Under the pieces are notes generated by a model. The model worked only from the letters and a program-made list of their open reading frames with translations, had not been told where the DNA came from and did no database searches. From Sulfitobacter alexandrii (GTDB lineage Bacteria; Pseudomonadota; Alphaproteobacteria; Rhodobacterales; Rhodobacteraceae), in NCBI RefSeq assembly GCF_001886735.1, contig NZ_CP018076.1:1922001-1986000 (forward strand): DNA of 64,000 bases, read 5' to 3'. Position 1 is the first letter of the stretch. The number at the start of each line of letters is the position of its first letter. This document shows, in pieces, positions 41,749-49,486 of the stretch. The position numbers and the translations under genes are program-made.

Positions 41749-41958
41749 ATGTTGACCGATACCAAATCTCCCTTTGCGTCACGCGCCGTCTGGGGCGGGG
41801 TTACCGCCGTTGTCGGTTCGGGCCTCGGCCTGCTCGGCTACACGATCTCGCCCGCTGACGCACAGGCGTTGCCAGTGTTGCTGTCCAGTGTCGCGGCCGG
41901 CGTCGGTGGTATCGTGGCGATCGTCGGCCGGGTGCGCGCGTCGAAGAAAATCCGCTGA
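41749..41958 (+). CDS. small membrane protein, holin candidate
   Basis: 69 residues. Two hydrophobic segments (AVWGGVTAVVGSGLGLLGYTI and LPVLLSSVAAGVGGIVAIVG) are followed by a basic tail (RVRASKKIR). It lies 27 bases after the endolysin. Size, topology and position fit a class II holin. Similar small genes beside the lysis genes of Mu-like phages are often left unnamed, so this is an inference. Confidence 0.6.
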   Translation: MLTDTKSPFASRAVWGGVTAVVGSGLGLLGYTISPADAQALPVLLSSVAAGVGGIVAIVGRVRASKKIR

Positions 41959-41961
41959 TCG

Positions 41962-42378
41962 ATGCTTACCCCCCTCGTCAGGCGGACCCGCGGGTTCCTG
42001 TTCGCTGATCCGGTCCGGCTGATCGAGCTCTTCTCGGCGCTCAACCTGCTCTCCTGGGCGCAGCTGCTCGCCCGCCAACCGGAACTGCTGCTGCGCGACA
42101 GCTATTCCGGGTTCAGCCACCTCGGAGCACTTAACTGGGCGGCGCTCGTGGCGCTGATCGCGGGCGCGCAGCTCGTCCCGGTCCTGCTTCGGTTGAGACA
42201 TGGGCAGACCATGCGCTTCCTCGCCATGTGTTGCGCAGCGGGCGTCTGGCTGGTGATTGCGTTGAGCTTCATGTCGGCGGGCGTATCGACGACGGCAACC
42301 GCCAATTACCAGCTGTTGTCACTGATCTGTATGGCGTCGGGGGTCTATCTCGGATGGAACTCATCGCGGAATTCCTGA
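41962..42378 (+). CDS. phage membrane protein with four predicted helices
   Basis: 138 residues with about four hydrophobic segments (LIELFSALNLLSWAQLL, LNWAALVALIAGAQLVPVLL, FLAMCCAAGVWLVIALSF, YQLLSLICMASGVYLGW). It lies between the holin candidate and the DUF2730 gene, and overlaps the latter by 25 bases. It may take part in lysis (holin, antiholin) or be a late membrane protein of other use. No family recognised. Confidence 0.58.
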   Translation: MLTPLVRRTRGFLFADPVRLIELFSALNLLSWAQLLARQPELLLRDSYSGFSHLGALNWAALVALIAGAQLVPVLLRLRHGQTMRFLAMCCAAGVWLVIALSFMSAGVSTTATANYQLLSLICMASGVYLGWNSSRNS

Positions 42379-42731
42379 AAGGGGCCTTCGCCCGCGAGGA
42401 TCTGTGGGGGTTGTTTGCCGCCGCAGCTCTAATCGCGCTCGGCCTCTACCTGCGTTTCAATTCGAGCGGCAAGAGCGAGGAAACCGGTGGGGCAACGGGT
42501 TCGAAGTTCGAGAGCGTGGCGGAGCGCATGGACACCTTCGACAAGCGCCTGGCACGCGTCGAAAGCGACATAGAGCATCTGCCCACGCGAGAAGAGTTCC
42601 ACGAGATGGAGCTGACCGTGGCGCGCCTCGACCAGCGGGTCATGGCGATCGACCGAAACACCGAAAGCACCAGCCGGGCCGTGGGCCGGATCGAGGACTT
42701 TCTGATCTCAATGAAGGGGAAAGGCGGATGA
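42354..42731 (+). CDS. DUF2730 family phage protein (Mu gp25-like)
   Basis: 125 residues from MELIAEFLKGAFAREDLWG at 42354, overlapping the previous gene by 25 bases. One N-terminal membrane helix (LWGLFAAAALIALGLYLRF) is followed by a long coiled coil (ERMDTFDKRLARVESDIEHLP). This matches DUF2730, which sits at the gp25 place in Mu-like phages. A spanin-like or lysis-linked role has been suggested for such proteins but is not shown here. Confidence 0.75.
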   Translation: MELIAEFLKGAFAREDLWGLFAAAALIALGLYLRFNSSGKSEETGGATGSKFESVAERMDTFDKRLARVESDIEHLPTREEFHEMELTVARLDQRVMAIDRNTESTSRAVGRIEDFLISMKGKGG

Positions 42732-43045
42732 GCGGGAACGTGTTCGAGGGGTACAGCGATCATTTCGACGCGGAGGTGCGGCTGGTGATCCTGAAAGCCC
42801 TGGCCGATGAGCCGGCGAAGGCCATGAGCGACAGCCTGATCATGGTGGTCCTGAAGGAGTTCGCGGTGCGGCGCAGCCGCGAATACCTTCATACGCAGCT
42901 GGACTGGCTGGAAAGACAGGCGGGCGCGGTGCGTCTGCGAAAGGCCGGCACCGCGATCATCGCCCATCTGACCGAACGCGGCCAGGAACATCTTGACCGC
43001 GACGGCATGATCGTCGGGATCAAACAACCCTCTCTGCCGAGGTGA
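42728..43045 (+). CDS. Mu gp26-like phage protein (VpaChn25_0724 type)
   Basis: 105 residues starting MSGNVFEGYSDHFDAEVRLVILKALAD. The sequence is a winged-helix-like fold: KAMSDSLIMVVLKEFAVRRSREYLHTQLDWLER then TERGQEHLDRDG. Such proteins occupy the gp26 position, just before the small terminase, in Mu-like phages. It overlaps the DUF2730 stop by ATGA. Function unknown, probably DNA binding. Confidence 0.72.
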   Translation: MSGNVFEGYSDHFDAEVRLVILKALADEPAKAMSDSLIMVVLKEFAVRRSREYLHTQLDWLERQAGAVRLRKAGTAIIAHLTERGQEHLDRDGMIVGIKQPSLPR

Positions 43046-43049
43046 CCGG

Positions 43050-43610
43050 ATGGCACGCCAAGGACGCGGACGTCTCTCGTCGATCGATCTTCTGCCAGAG
43101 GCAGCGGACCCGGTCGTTGCCTGGGCTTTCCAGGAACTGAAGGACCGGGACCGCCTGCAGAAGGACATCCATGCCGAATTCAACGAACGCCTGGCGGTGC
43201 TGGGCCTCGGGCCGATCTCCATGTCAGCCTTCAACCGGCATTCGATCAACATCGCTCGGATCAGTCGGCGGCATGAGGAAGTGCGGCAGATGACGGCCGC
43301 GCTGACCGAACGGTTGGACCCTGACCAGACTGACGACGTGACCATCATGGCCGCCGAAACGATCAAGACGCTGATCTTCGAGCTGCTCAACGGTGGCGCC
43401 GACATGTCGCCCAAGGACGCGATGGAGTTGGCGCGCGCGCTGCAATCCGCCGTGAACGCGCAACGCGTGCCGATCGAACGCAAGCGTGCCCAGCTTGCTG
43501 CCTTCGCCAACCAGGTTGATGGCGCCCTCGAGAAGGTCGCGACCGAGACCGGCATGGGTTCGGATCGCATCGCGGAGCTGCGGCGCGAATTCCTCGGTCT
43601 GCGGGAATGA
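43050..43610 (+). CDS. DUF3486 family protein, putative small terminase (Mu gp27-like)
   Basis: 186 residues beginning MARQGRGRLSSIDLLPEAADPVV. The family hallmark RGRLSSID and a helix-rich body (ISMSAFNRHSINIARISRRHEEVRQM) match DUF3486, which precedes the large terminase in Mu-like phages and is thought to be the DNA-recognition subunit of packaging. It overlaps the terminase start by ATGA. Confidence 0.82.
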   Translation: MARQGRGRLSSIDLLPEAADPVVAWAFQELKDRDRLQKDIHAEFNERLAVLGLGPISMSAFNRHSINIARISRRHEEVRQMTAALTERLDPDQTDDVTIMAAETIKTLIFELLNGGADMSPKDAMELARALQSAVNAQRVPIERKRAQLAAFANQVDGALEKVATETGMGSDRIAELRREFLGLRE

Positions 43611-45262
43611 CCGGGAGCGATCCGGAACGGGTGGCCGGTGCGCCGGTCCTCGCGCGGGATCCGGCCGCCCTGCCCGACCAGCTGACACGCGGCGCGGACA
43701 TCCCCGAGGATCTCGACCCCTTCGCCGATGGCATCCTGATGCTCCACCAGAAGGAATGGCTCGAGGACAAGAGCGATCTGAAGCTTGCCGAGAAAGGCCG
43801 CAGGACGGGGATCACCTTCGCCGAGGCCCTGGACGATACCCTGATCGCCGCCGCCAGCCGGACAGCCGGCGGCAGCAACGTGTTCTACATCGGCGACACG
43901 AAAGACAAGGGACGGGAGTTCATCGGCTACGTGGCGCATTTCGCGAAGGTTATCGCCGGTGAGCTGCACCAGATCGAGGAGTTCCTTTTCAAGGATGAAC
44001 GCGCCGACGGCACCTCGAAAGACATCTCGGCCTTCAGGATCAACTTCGCAAGCGGCTACCGGGTGGAAGCCCTGTCCTCGAACCCGGCGAACATCCGCGG
44101 CCTTCAGGGCGTGGTGGTGATCGACGAGGCCGCCTTCCACCGCGATGTGCGCGAGGTCATTGACGCCGTGAACGCCCTGCTGATCTGGGGCGGGAAGGTC
44201 CGCGTGATCTCGACCCACAACGGCGTGCTGAACCCGTTCAACGAGCTGATCCGGGAGGCGAAGGCCAAGAAGAACCCTTTCGCGGTGCATTTCATGCCAT
44301 TCTCGAAGGCCGTTGAAAACGGTCTTTACAGGCGTGTCTGCAGGATGAAGGGGCTGACCTGGTCACAGGAAGCCGAGGACGAGTGGGAAGCACTGATCCG
44401 CGGCTCCTACGGCGCCCGCACCGCCGCCATGCGCCAGGAGCTCGACGCGATCCCCGCCGAAGCGGAAGGCGCCGCTCTCACCCGGGTGCAGATCGAAAAG
44501 CGGATGGTCGCGGGCATCCCCTTCAAGCGCTGGGTGCGCGACGATCATTTCCGCAATGCGCCGGACCACGTGCGTCTTGCCGATGCACTCGACTGGTGCG
44601 AGACCCAGCTGCGCCCGATCCTCGAGGGCCTCAATCCGGACCGCCGTCATTACATGGGCGAGGACTTCGCGCGGTCCGGTGACGCGACGGATATCGTCAT
44701 CCTCGAAGAAGGCCTGGACCTCGTCCGGCGCCAGAAGCTGATCGTCGAGCTGCGCAACATACCCTTCGATCAGCAGCGCGATATCCTGTTCTATGTCTGT
44801 GACCGCATTCCCCGCTTTGCGGGCGGCGCGATGGACAAGACCGGCAACGGTGCCTACCTGGCGGAGAAGGCCGTTCAACGGTACGGCGAGACCGTCGTCG
44901 AGGTCAGCTTCAGCGTGGAGTGGTACCGCCAGGAGATGCCCGCCTACATCGAAGCCTTCGCCGATGGCACCATCGAGCTCTGCGAGCACCCGGACGTCCT
45001 CCAGGACCATCAATCCCTCCAGTACGTCGATGGCGTGATCCGTGTCCCGCGCGACTTCCGCTTCAAGGGCTCTGACGGCTATGACCGCCATGGCGACAGT
45101 GCCGTCGCTTCGGCCCTTGCCTGGTACGCGACCAGCCTCGAGGTCGAGGAGTTCGGCTACCAGGGTGCGGAAACCGTGGACAGGTTTCGGCCCCACGGGG
45201 GCGGCGTTGACTTGGATCTCGGCGATGAGCCGATGGGGCGGTTCGGGAGGGGCGCATGGTGA
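43607..45262 (+). CDS. large terminase subunit (Mu gp28-like)
   Basis: 551 residues. The ATPase half has a Mu-type nucleotide loop in the KGRRTGITFAEA region (about residues 62-73) rather than a standard Walker A, and Walker B VVVIDEAAFH with Asp173-Glu174. The C-terminal nuclease half contains GEDFARSGDATDIVIL (about 348-363), as in Mu gp28. It packages DNA headful-wise from the integrated phage end. It follows the small subunit directly and is followed by four very small genes. Confidence 0.9.
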   Translation: MTGSDPERVAGAPVLARDPAALPDQLTRGADIPEDLDPFADGILMLHQKEWLEDKSDLKLAEKGRRTGITFAEALDDTLIAAASRTAGGSNVFYIGDTKDKGREFIGYVAHFAKVIAGELHQIEEFLFKDERADGTSKDISAFRINFASGYRVEALSSNPANIRGLQGVVVIDEAAFHRDVREVIDAVNALLIWGGKVRVISTHNGVLNPFNELIREAKAKKNPFAVHFMPFSKAVENGLYRRVCRMKGLTWSQEAEDEWEALIRGSYGARTAAMRQELDAIPAEAEGAALTRVQIEKRMVAGIPFKRWVRDDHFRNAPDHVRLADALDWCETQLRPILEGLNPDRRHYMGEDFARSGDATDIVILEEGLDLVRRQKLIVELRNIPFDQQRDILFYVCDRIPRFAGGAMDKTGNGAYLAEKAVQRYGETVVEVSFSVEWYRQEMPAYIEAFADGTIELCEHPDVLQDHQSLQYVDGVIRVPRDFRFKGSDGYDRHGDSAVASALAWYATSLEVEEFGYQGAETVDRFRPHGGGVDLDLGDEPMGRFGRGAW

Positions 45263-45549
45263 GGGCGATCCAGTTCATCGATCTGACGGACATGCGCAGG
45301 ATGAGGATCGCCGGATCCTTCCATCTGCGCGCGCGCGAACAGGCGGGCCTTTTCGAGATGCATTACCTTTGCCCCTGCGGCTGTGGTCATGAAGGCCGTC
45401 TGCTGATCGGCAACGGACATAAGCCGGGCGGCAAGCGAGCGAGCTGGAAGTGGAATGGCTCGAAGACCGAACCAACTCTGCTGCCGTCGGTGCATCACCA
45501 GGGACACTGGCACGGCTGGTTGACCGACGGCTACTGGGAGACGGTGTGA
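45256..45549 (+). CDS. DUF6527 family protein
   Basis: 97 residues. YLCPCGCGHEGRLLIGNG has a cysteine cluster that could bind zinc, and SWKWNGSKTEPTLLPSVHH and GHWHGWLTDGYWETV match the pattern I associate with DUF6527, a small family common in phages. It overlaps the terminase stop by 7 bases and shares a base with the next start. This cluster is not part of the core Mu gene order, so it may be cargo. Confidence 0.7.
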   Translation: MVRAIQFIDLTDMRRMRIAGSFHLRAREQAGLFEMHYLCPCGCGHEGRLLIGNGHKPGGKRASWKWNGSKTEPTLLPSVHHQGHWHGWLTDGYWETV

Positions 45550-45689
45550 TGAGCCTCTGGGACGCGATCTGCATCCACGCCTGCTATCACCTGTGGAACC
45601 CCGTCGGACTGATCCTGCGGGACGAATGGGTCGAGACCGTCTGGCGGGAATTCGGGGTGGAATACCCTGGCTGGAGAGCGCTGCGATGA
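45549..45689 (+). CDS. 46-residue phage protein
   Basis: A very small gene, MSLWDAICIHACYHLWNPVGLIL, then a polar end rich in tryptophan and glutamate (WVETVWREFGVEYPGW). The amphipathic N-terminus might associate with membranes. It shares TGATG with the DUF6527 stop and overlaps the following start by ATGA, so it is coupled on both sides. No family known. Confidence 0.5.
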   Translation: MSLWDAICIHACYHLWNPVGLILRDEWVETVWREFGVEYPGWRALR

Positions 45690-46027
45690 TCGGGCCGGTG
45701 CATGAACACGGGGATCGGGCCTTCCGCCGGTTCGAGGCCTACGGGTTCGAGGTTACCGTCGACGTGGCGCTCGGCCGTCTTGGTGTCGCGCACGACGGCA
45801 CCATCACCTGGGACCAGCTGCAGGAAATCAAGAACCTCGCATGGGGCACCGATGCTTGTGCGATCGAGGTCTACCCGGCGGGTGGCAACGTTGTGAACAG
45901 CCGGAACATGCGGCACCTCTGGCGCCTGGGCGAGACCGATTTCTGCCCCGACCTTCTGGGTGCAGATCAGGCCCACGACAGCCTGCAGTCGCGCTACGAG
46001 CGCGCCTGGGCGGAGGCGCGACGCTGA
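45686..46027 (+). CDS. hypothetical phage protein
   Basis: 113 residues from MIGPVHEHGDRAFRRFEAYGFE at 45686. The core FEVTVDVALGRLGVAHDGTITWDQLQEIKNLAWG with AIEVYPAGGNVVNSRNMRHLWRLG resembles a small domain I have seen in phage genomes, but I cannot name it with confidence. Both ends overlap neighbours. It is part of the four-gene insert between terminase and portal. Confidence 0.6.
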   Translation: MIGPVHEHGDRAFRRFEAYGFEVTVDVALGRLGVAHDGTITWDQLQEIKNLAWGTDACAIEVYPAGGNVVNSRNMRHLWRLGETDFCPDLLGADQAHDSLQSRYERAWAEARR

Positions 46028-46230
46028 TGTACTGGCGCTGGCAGAACGGCGATACCACTCCAGACGCAGCAACCTACCCCACGCAGGAGCAGGCGCGAGA
46101 GGCGGCCTGCAAGTCTCTGGGCCGGATCGGCAACGCCGCCTGGGAACGCATGGATGCCGACAAGCGGGAAGTCATCTGGCGGCTGTTGGAACGGGCCGGG
46201 TGCCGGATCGTCTTCGCAGCGGAGCAATAG
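46027..46230 (+). CDS. 67-residue hypothetical phage protein
   Basis: MYWRWQNGDTTPDAATYPTQEQ, followed by a helical domain (AREAACKSLGRIGNAAWERM) and an acidic C-terminus. Its start shares a base with the previous stop (TGATG). The next gene, the portal, begins 9 bases later. No motif is recognised; it completes the cluster of tiny genes. Confidence 0.5.
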   Translation: MYWRWQNGDTTPDAATYPTQEQAREAACKSLGRIGNAAWERMDADKREVIWRLLERAGCRIVFAAEQ

Positions 46231-46239
46231 GAGCGAAAC

Positions 46240-47790
46240 ATGGGATTGATCGACATCAACGGCGCGCCGCTGAAGCCGCCCGCCAAGGCAGACCTGGTCG
46301 AGGAAACCGGCGGGCCAACCATGGGCGGGGTGCGCCAGATCCAGTCCGGACATCCGGCGGACGGCCTTACCCCGTACCGTCTCGGCGCTCTTCTGCGTGA
46401 GGCCGAGACCGGCGACGCCACGGCCTATCTCGAGCTTGCCGAGCAGATGGAAGAGAAGGACCTCCACTACGCGGCGGTCCTCGGCGTGCGCAAGCGTGCG
46501 ATCCGCCGGCTCCAGATCGTGGTCGAGGCGGGCGCCGAGGATGACGGGTCCGAACGGGCGGCCGAGCTGGTCAGGGCCACGATGAACTCGGCCGCGATCA
46601 TGGATGACCTTGTCGACATGCTCGACGCCCTGGGCAAGGGCTATTCGGCGACGGAGATCATGTGGAACGTCACCACGAAGCCCTGGACCATCTCCCGGCT
46701 GGAGCATCGCGATCCTCGCTGGTTCCGTTTCGACCAGGTGGATGGACGCACACCGCTCCTTCGCGACGAGGACGGCGACCTTCCCCTGCCCGCCTATCGG
46801 TACGTCTTCCACTGTGCCCGGTTGAAGTCGGGACTGCCGATCCGTTCCGGTCTCGCCCGGCTTGCCGCCTGGGCCTACGTGTTCAAGAACTACACGCTGA
46901 AGGACTGGGCCGTGTTCATGGAGGCCTATGGCCATCCCCTGCGCATCGGCAAGCACGGCAACACCGCGACGGCCGAAGAGCGCGCGAAGCTCTTGAACGC
47001 GGTCCGCCGACTGGGCGTCGACATGGCGGCGATCATGCCGAAGTCGATGGAGGTCGAGATCGTCAACGGCAACGTGACCGGCGCCGACAAGATGTTCGAA
47101 GGCTCGGCACGGTACTGGGACGAGCAGCTCTCCAAGGCCATCCTCGGCCAGGTGTCCACCACCGATGCCATCGCAGGCGGGCATGCCGTCGGCAAGGTGC
47201 ACAACCTGGTGCGCGAAGACATTCGCGATGCCGACGCCATGCAGCTGGCATCGACACTCGCGCGGGACCTGGCGCTTCCCCTCACGGTCCTCAACTTCGG
47301 CGACGCGGCAACCCCACCGCGCATCCGGTTCGAGGCCGAAGAGGAGCGCGATCCGCGGATGACCCTGCTCGCGATCAAGACGTTTGGCCCCATGGGTCTC
47401 AAGATCTCCGAGAAGCAGGTCCGCGACCTCTATGGTCTGCGCGAGCCCGAGGAAGGAGAAACGATCCTGAGCTTCCCGGCCCGGGATACCGGCGCCACAC
47501 CCGATGTCCCTCCCGACAACCGGATCGCGGCCATGAAGGTGCACACGGCCCAGGGCGAGATCGCAGCACTTGCGGACCGGCTGATCGACAGCGGAACGGC
47601 GCAGGACGGGATGGACATGCTGCTCGGCGGACTTCTGGATGCGATCGACAGCGCAGGCTCCCTCGAAGACATCCGCGATATCCTCGCCACGGCGGCCGAC
47701 GGCGCGCCAGACGAGACCCTGCGCGATCTCCTGGCAAAGCTGAGCCTGAACGCCCGACTTGCGGGTGAGGTCGGCGCGGAGCTCGATTGA
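46240..47790 (+). CDS. portal protein, DUF935 (Mu gp29-like)
   Basis: 516 residues starting MGLIDINGAPLKPPAKADLVEE. The characteristic DUF935 stretches are present: EMEEKDLHYAAVLGVRKRAI-like near residue 75, GKGYSATEIMWNV near 130, and FMEAYGHPLRIGKHG near 225-240. The portal forms the dodecameric ring at the head vertex through which the terminase loads DNA. It is preceded by the small-gene cluster and followed 1 base later by the F-like gene. Confidence 0.9.
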   Translation: MGLIDINGAPLKPPAKADLVEETGGPTMGGVRQIQSGHPADGLTPYRLGALLREAETGDATAYLELAEQMEEKDLHYAAVLGVRKRAIRRLQIVVEAGAEDDGSERAAELVRATMNSAAIMDDLVDMLDALGKGYSATEIMWNVTTKPWTISRLEHRDPRWFRFDQVDGRTPLLRDEDGDLPLPAYRYVFHCARLKSGLPIRSGLARLAAWAYVFKNYTLKDWAVFMEAYGHPLRIGKHGNTATAEERAKLLNAVRRLGVDMAAIMPKSMEVEIVNGNVTGADKMFEGSARYWDEQLSKAILGQVSTTDAIAGGHAVGKVHNLVREDIRDADAMQLASTLARDLALPLTVLNFGDAATPPRIRFEAEEERDPRMTLLAIKTFGPMGLKISEKQVRDLYGLREPEEGETILSFPARDTGATPDVPPDNRIAAMKVHTAQGEIAALADRLIDSGTAQDGMDMLLGGLLDAIDSAGSLEDIRDILATAADGAPDETLRDLLAKLSLNARLAGEVGAELD

Positions 47791-47791
47791 C

Positions 47792-49168
47792 ATGGCCGAG
47801 ATCGAGCTGCAGCCGCTGGCACCACGGGAAGCGCTGGAGTTCTTCCGGTCGAAGGGCTTCGCGCCCCAACTGCAGCGCTTCGACTACCGCGATTTCTGGC
47901 GCGAGGAACACGCCCGCGGCTTCGTCGTCGCCAAGGCCATGCGCGACGACGTCCTTGCGGAGATCCGGAGCGCGGTGGACGCCGGGCTTGCTGAGGGCAC
48001 TACCCTTCAGCAGTTTCAGCGGGACCTGGCGCCACGGCTCAGGGCGATGGGCTGGTGGGGCAAGGGGATCGAGCGCGATCCGGTGACCGGCGAACTCACG
48101 GAAGTCGAGCTTGGCTCGATGCGCCGGCTGAAGGTGATCTTCGACACGAACCTGCGCACCGCCTACGCGGCGGGCCAATGGGCAAGGCTGCAACGCACGA
48201 AGGCGTTTCTGCCCTACCTCGAGTATCGACAGGTCGACCGGGAGACCAAGCGCGAGGAGCATGAACCTTTCGACGGTCTGATCCTGCCGATCGATCATCC
48301 GCTCTGGGGGCGCATATTCCCGCCGAACGGATGGTTCTGCGCCTGCTACGTGCGGCCCATGAACGACCGCATGCTGGAGCGGGAAGGCAAGCGCCTGACT
48401 ACCGACGAGGAGATCGCAGATCTCGAGGCCTCTCCCTGGACCAATCCGCGCACGGGAGAAACAGGCCAGCTGCTCGACGGGCTTGATCCGTCCTTCGCCT
48501 CCAATCCGGGCCAGGCCTGGCTGGAGATTGACGATCGGCACGCGGCAAGCGCGCTCGACCTGCCGCCGACCCATGTCGCCGCCGATCGGGGCTACGTGAA
48601 GGAACTGGCAGCGCTGAGGCTGCGCGACCCGCGCAACGCGGCCCTGGTCTACGCGCTCGACGCGCCGCCCGAGGACCCACCCGCCGGCCTGACGAGGACC
48701 TCGGCAGATGACGGGCAGCCTGCCCCTCTCTCGGAAGACATGCGCGCCCTCCTTGACGGCCCCGGTGGACGCAACGTGCTGATCCGGGCGGAGGGAACGT
48801 CGGCCCCGTTCCGCGTCGATGACGTCACGAAGCTGCTGGCGTCCCCTGCCCTCGACCAGGTGGCGCTGGTCTATCCGGACGGTTCGATCTTCCGGATCGG
48901 TCGGGCATCGGAGGCGCAAGCCGACCTTGCTGCCCGGTTCGCGTATCTCGACCGCCGGGCGCAGGATGTTGCCGCCGCGTGGCCCGGCCGGGAAACCCTG
49001 AGCAGTCTCGAATTGACGCTGGTTGCGCGGCACGCGTTGTTGCGCGCGCTGGCCGAACGCGGCACCCTGAGCTACGCTGCGGCACCGAGTGGCAGGATCG
49101 CAAGGTTGCTGGGTCCCGCGGTCGACTTGATCCCGCTCATGGGCGGTCTCATCGACCAGGTGATCTGA
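47792..49168 (+). CDS. minor head protein (Mu F/SPP1 gp7-like)
   Basis: 458 residues from MAEIELQPLAPREALEFFRSKG at 47792. The SPP1 gp7/Mu F domain is recognised by RRLKVIFDTNLRTAYAAGQWARLQ, YLEYRQVDRETKREEHEPFDGLILPIDHPLW and the GWFCACYVRPM turn (short runs, about residues 108-190). Residues beyond 300 form a further domain, probably unrelated to the head part, with YPDGSIFRIGRASEAQ. The protein is an internal head component needed for assembly. Confidence 0.85.
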   Translation: MAEIELQPLAPREALEFFRSKGFAPQLQRFDYRDFWREEHARGFVVAKAMRDDVLAEIRSAVDAGLAEGTTLQQFQRDLAPRLRAMGWWGKGIERDPVTGELTEVELGSMRRLKVIFDTNLRTAYAAGQWARLQRTKAFLPYLEYRQVDRETKREEHEPFDGLILPIDHPLWGRIFPPNGWFCACYVRPMNDRMLEREGKRLTTDEEIADLEASPWTNPRTGETGQLLDGLDPSFASNPGQAWLEIDDRHAASALDLPPTHVAADRGYVKELAALRLRDPRNAALVYALDAPPEDPPAGLTRTSADDGQPAPLSEDMRALLDGPGGRNVLIRAEGTSAPFRVDDVTKLLASPALDQVALVYPDGSIFRIGRASEAQADLAARFAYLDRRAQDVAAAWPGRETLSSLELTLVARHALLRALAERGTLSYAAAPSGRIARLLGPAVDLIPLMGGLIDQVI

Positions 49169-49176
49169 GGGGTCGG

Positions 49177-49362
49177 ATGCGCCACACCCCCTCAAATTCC
49201 AAGACCCGCAAAAAATCGCCTCTCAGGGCCATCTCTGCAATTCGTGGGGGTCGGGCCGAAAAATCTCGAGCCGTCAATCCTAGGGTATTTAAATGGTATT
49301 CGAATGGCCTCCTAATCCGAGGTCTGCGGCGCGATCTGCACCTGACGCGTCAGAGCGCTTGA
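49177..49362 (+). CDS. possible 61-residue basic protein
   Basis: MRHTPSNSKTRKKSPLRAIS, then a basic stretch with VNPRVFKWYSNGLLIRGLRRDL and a stop at 49362. GAGGGG lies 4 bases upstream of the ATG, which is close. No homologue is recalled, and base composition is less coding-like than the neighbours. It may equally be noncoding spacer. Confidence 0.3.
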   Translation: MRHTPSNSKTRKKSPLRAISAIRGGRAEKSRAVNPRVFKWYSNGLLIRGLRRDLHLTRQSA

Positions 49363-49432
49363 TTTCGGGCCGGATCGCCCCCAATCTGGCCCGGCGCCGG
49401 CCACCCGACGGCAAGGCCGACTTCGCACCTCC

Positions 49433-49485
49433 CCCCTGAAGACCTTCACCGTGGGCTGTGGCCGGCGCACCGCATAATTTCGCGG
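49433..49485 (+). promoter_or_regulatory. late activator/promoter motif, copy 2 (head operon)
   Basis: Positions 49433-49456 read CCCCTGAA-GA-CCTTCACCGTG-G-GC, 21 of 24 identical to 40734-40757. CATAAT (49473-49478) could be a -10 box and ATTTCGCGG (49477-49485) is shared with copy 1. It ends just before the protease start at 49487. Confidence 0.55.
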
Positions 49486-49486
49486 C

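Larger units (their letters stand above)
49169..49486. other. 318-base gap between minor head and protease genes
   Basis: The gap breaks the otherwise tightly packed late operon. It is AT-richer around 49270-49320, carries the second copy of the 24-base late motif near its right end (49433-49456), and a doubtful short gene near its left. In Mu the G gene stands in this interval; here the gpG-like gene has moved to 52783. A separate promoter for the head genes is likely. Confidence 0.55.

Noticed and set aside
42446..44290. Minus-strand frame of about 600 codons over gp25-28-like genes
   Set aside because: Shadow of packed plus-strand phage genes with recognised families.
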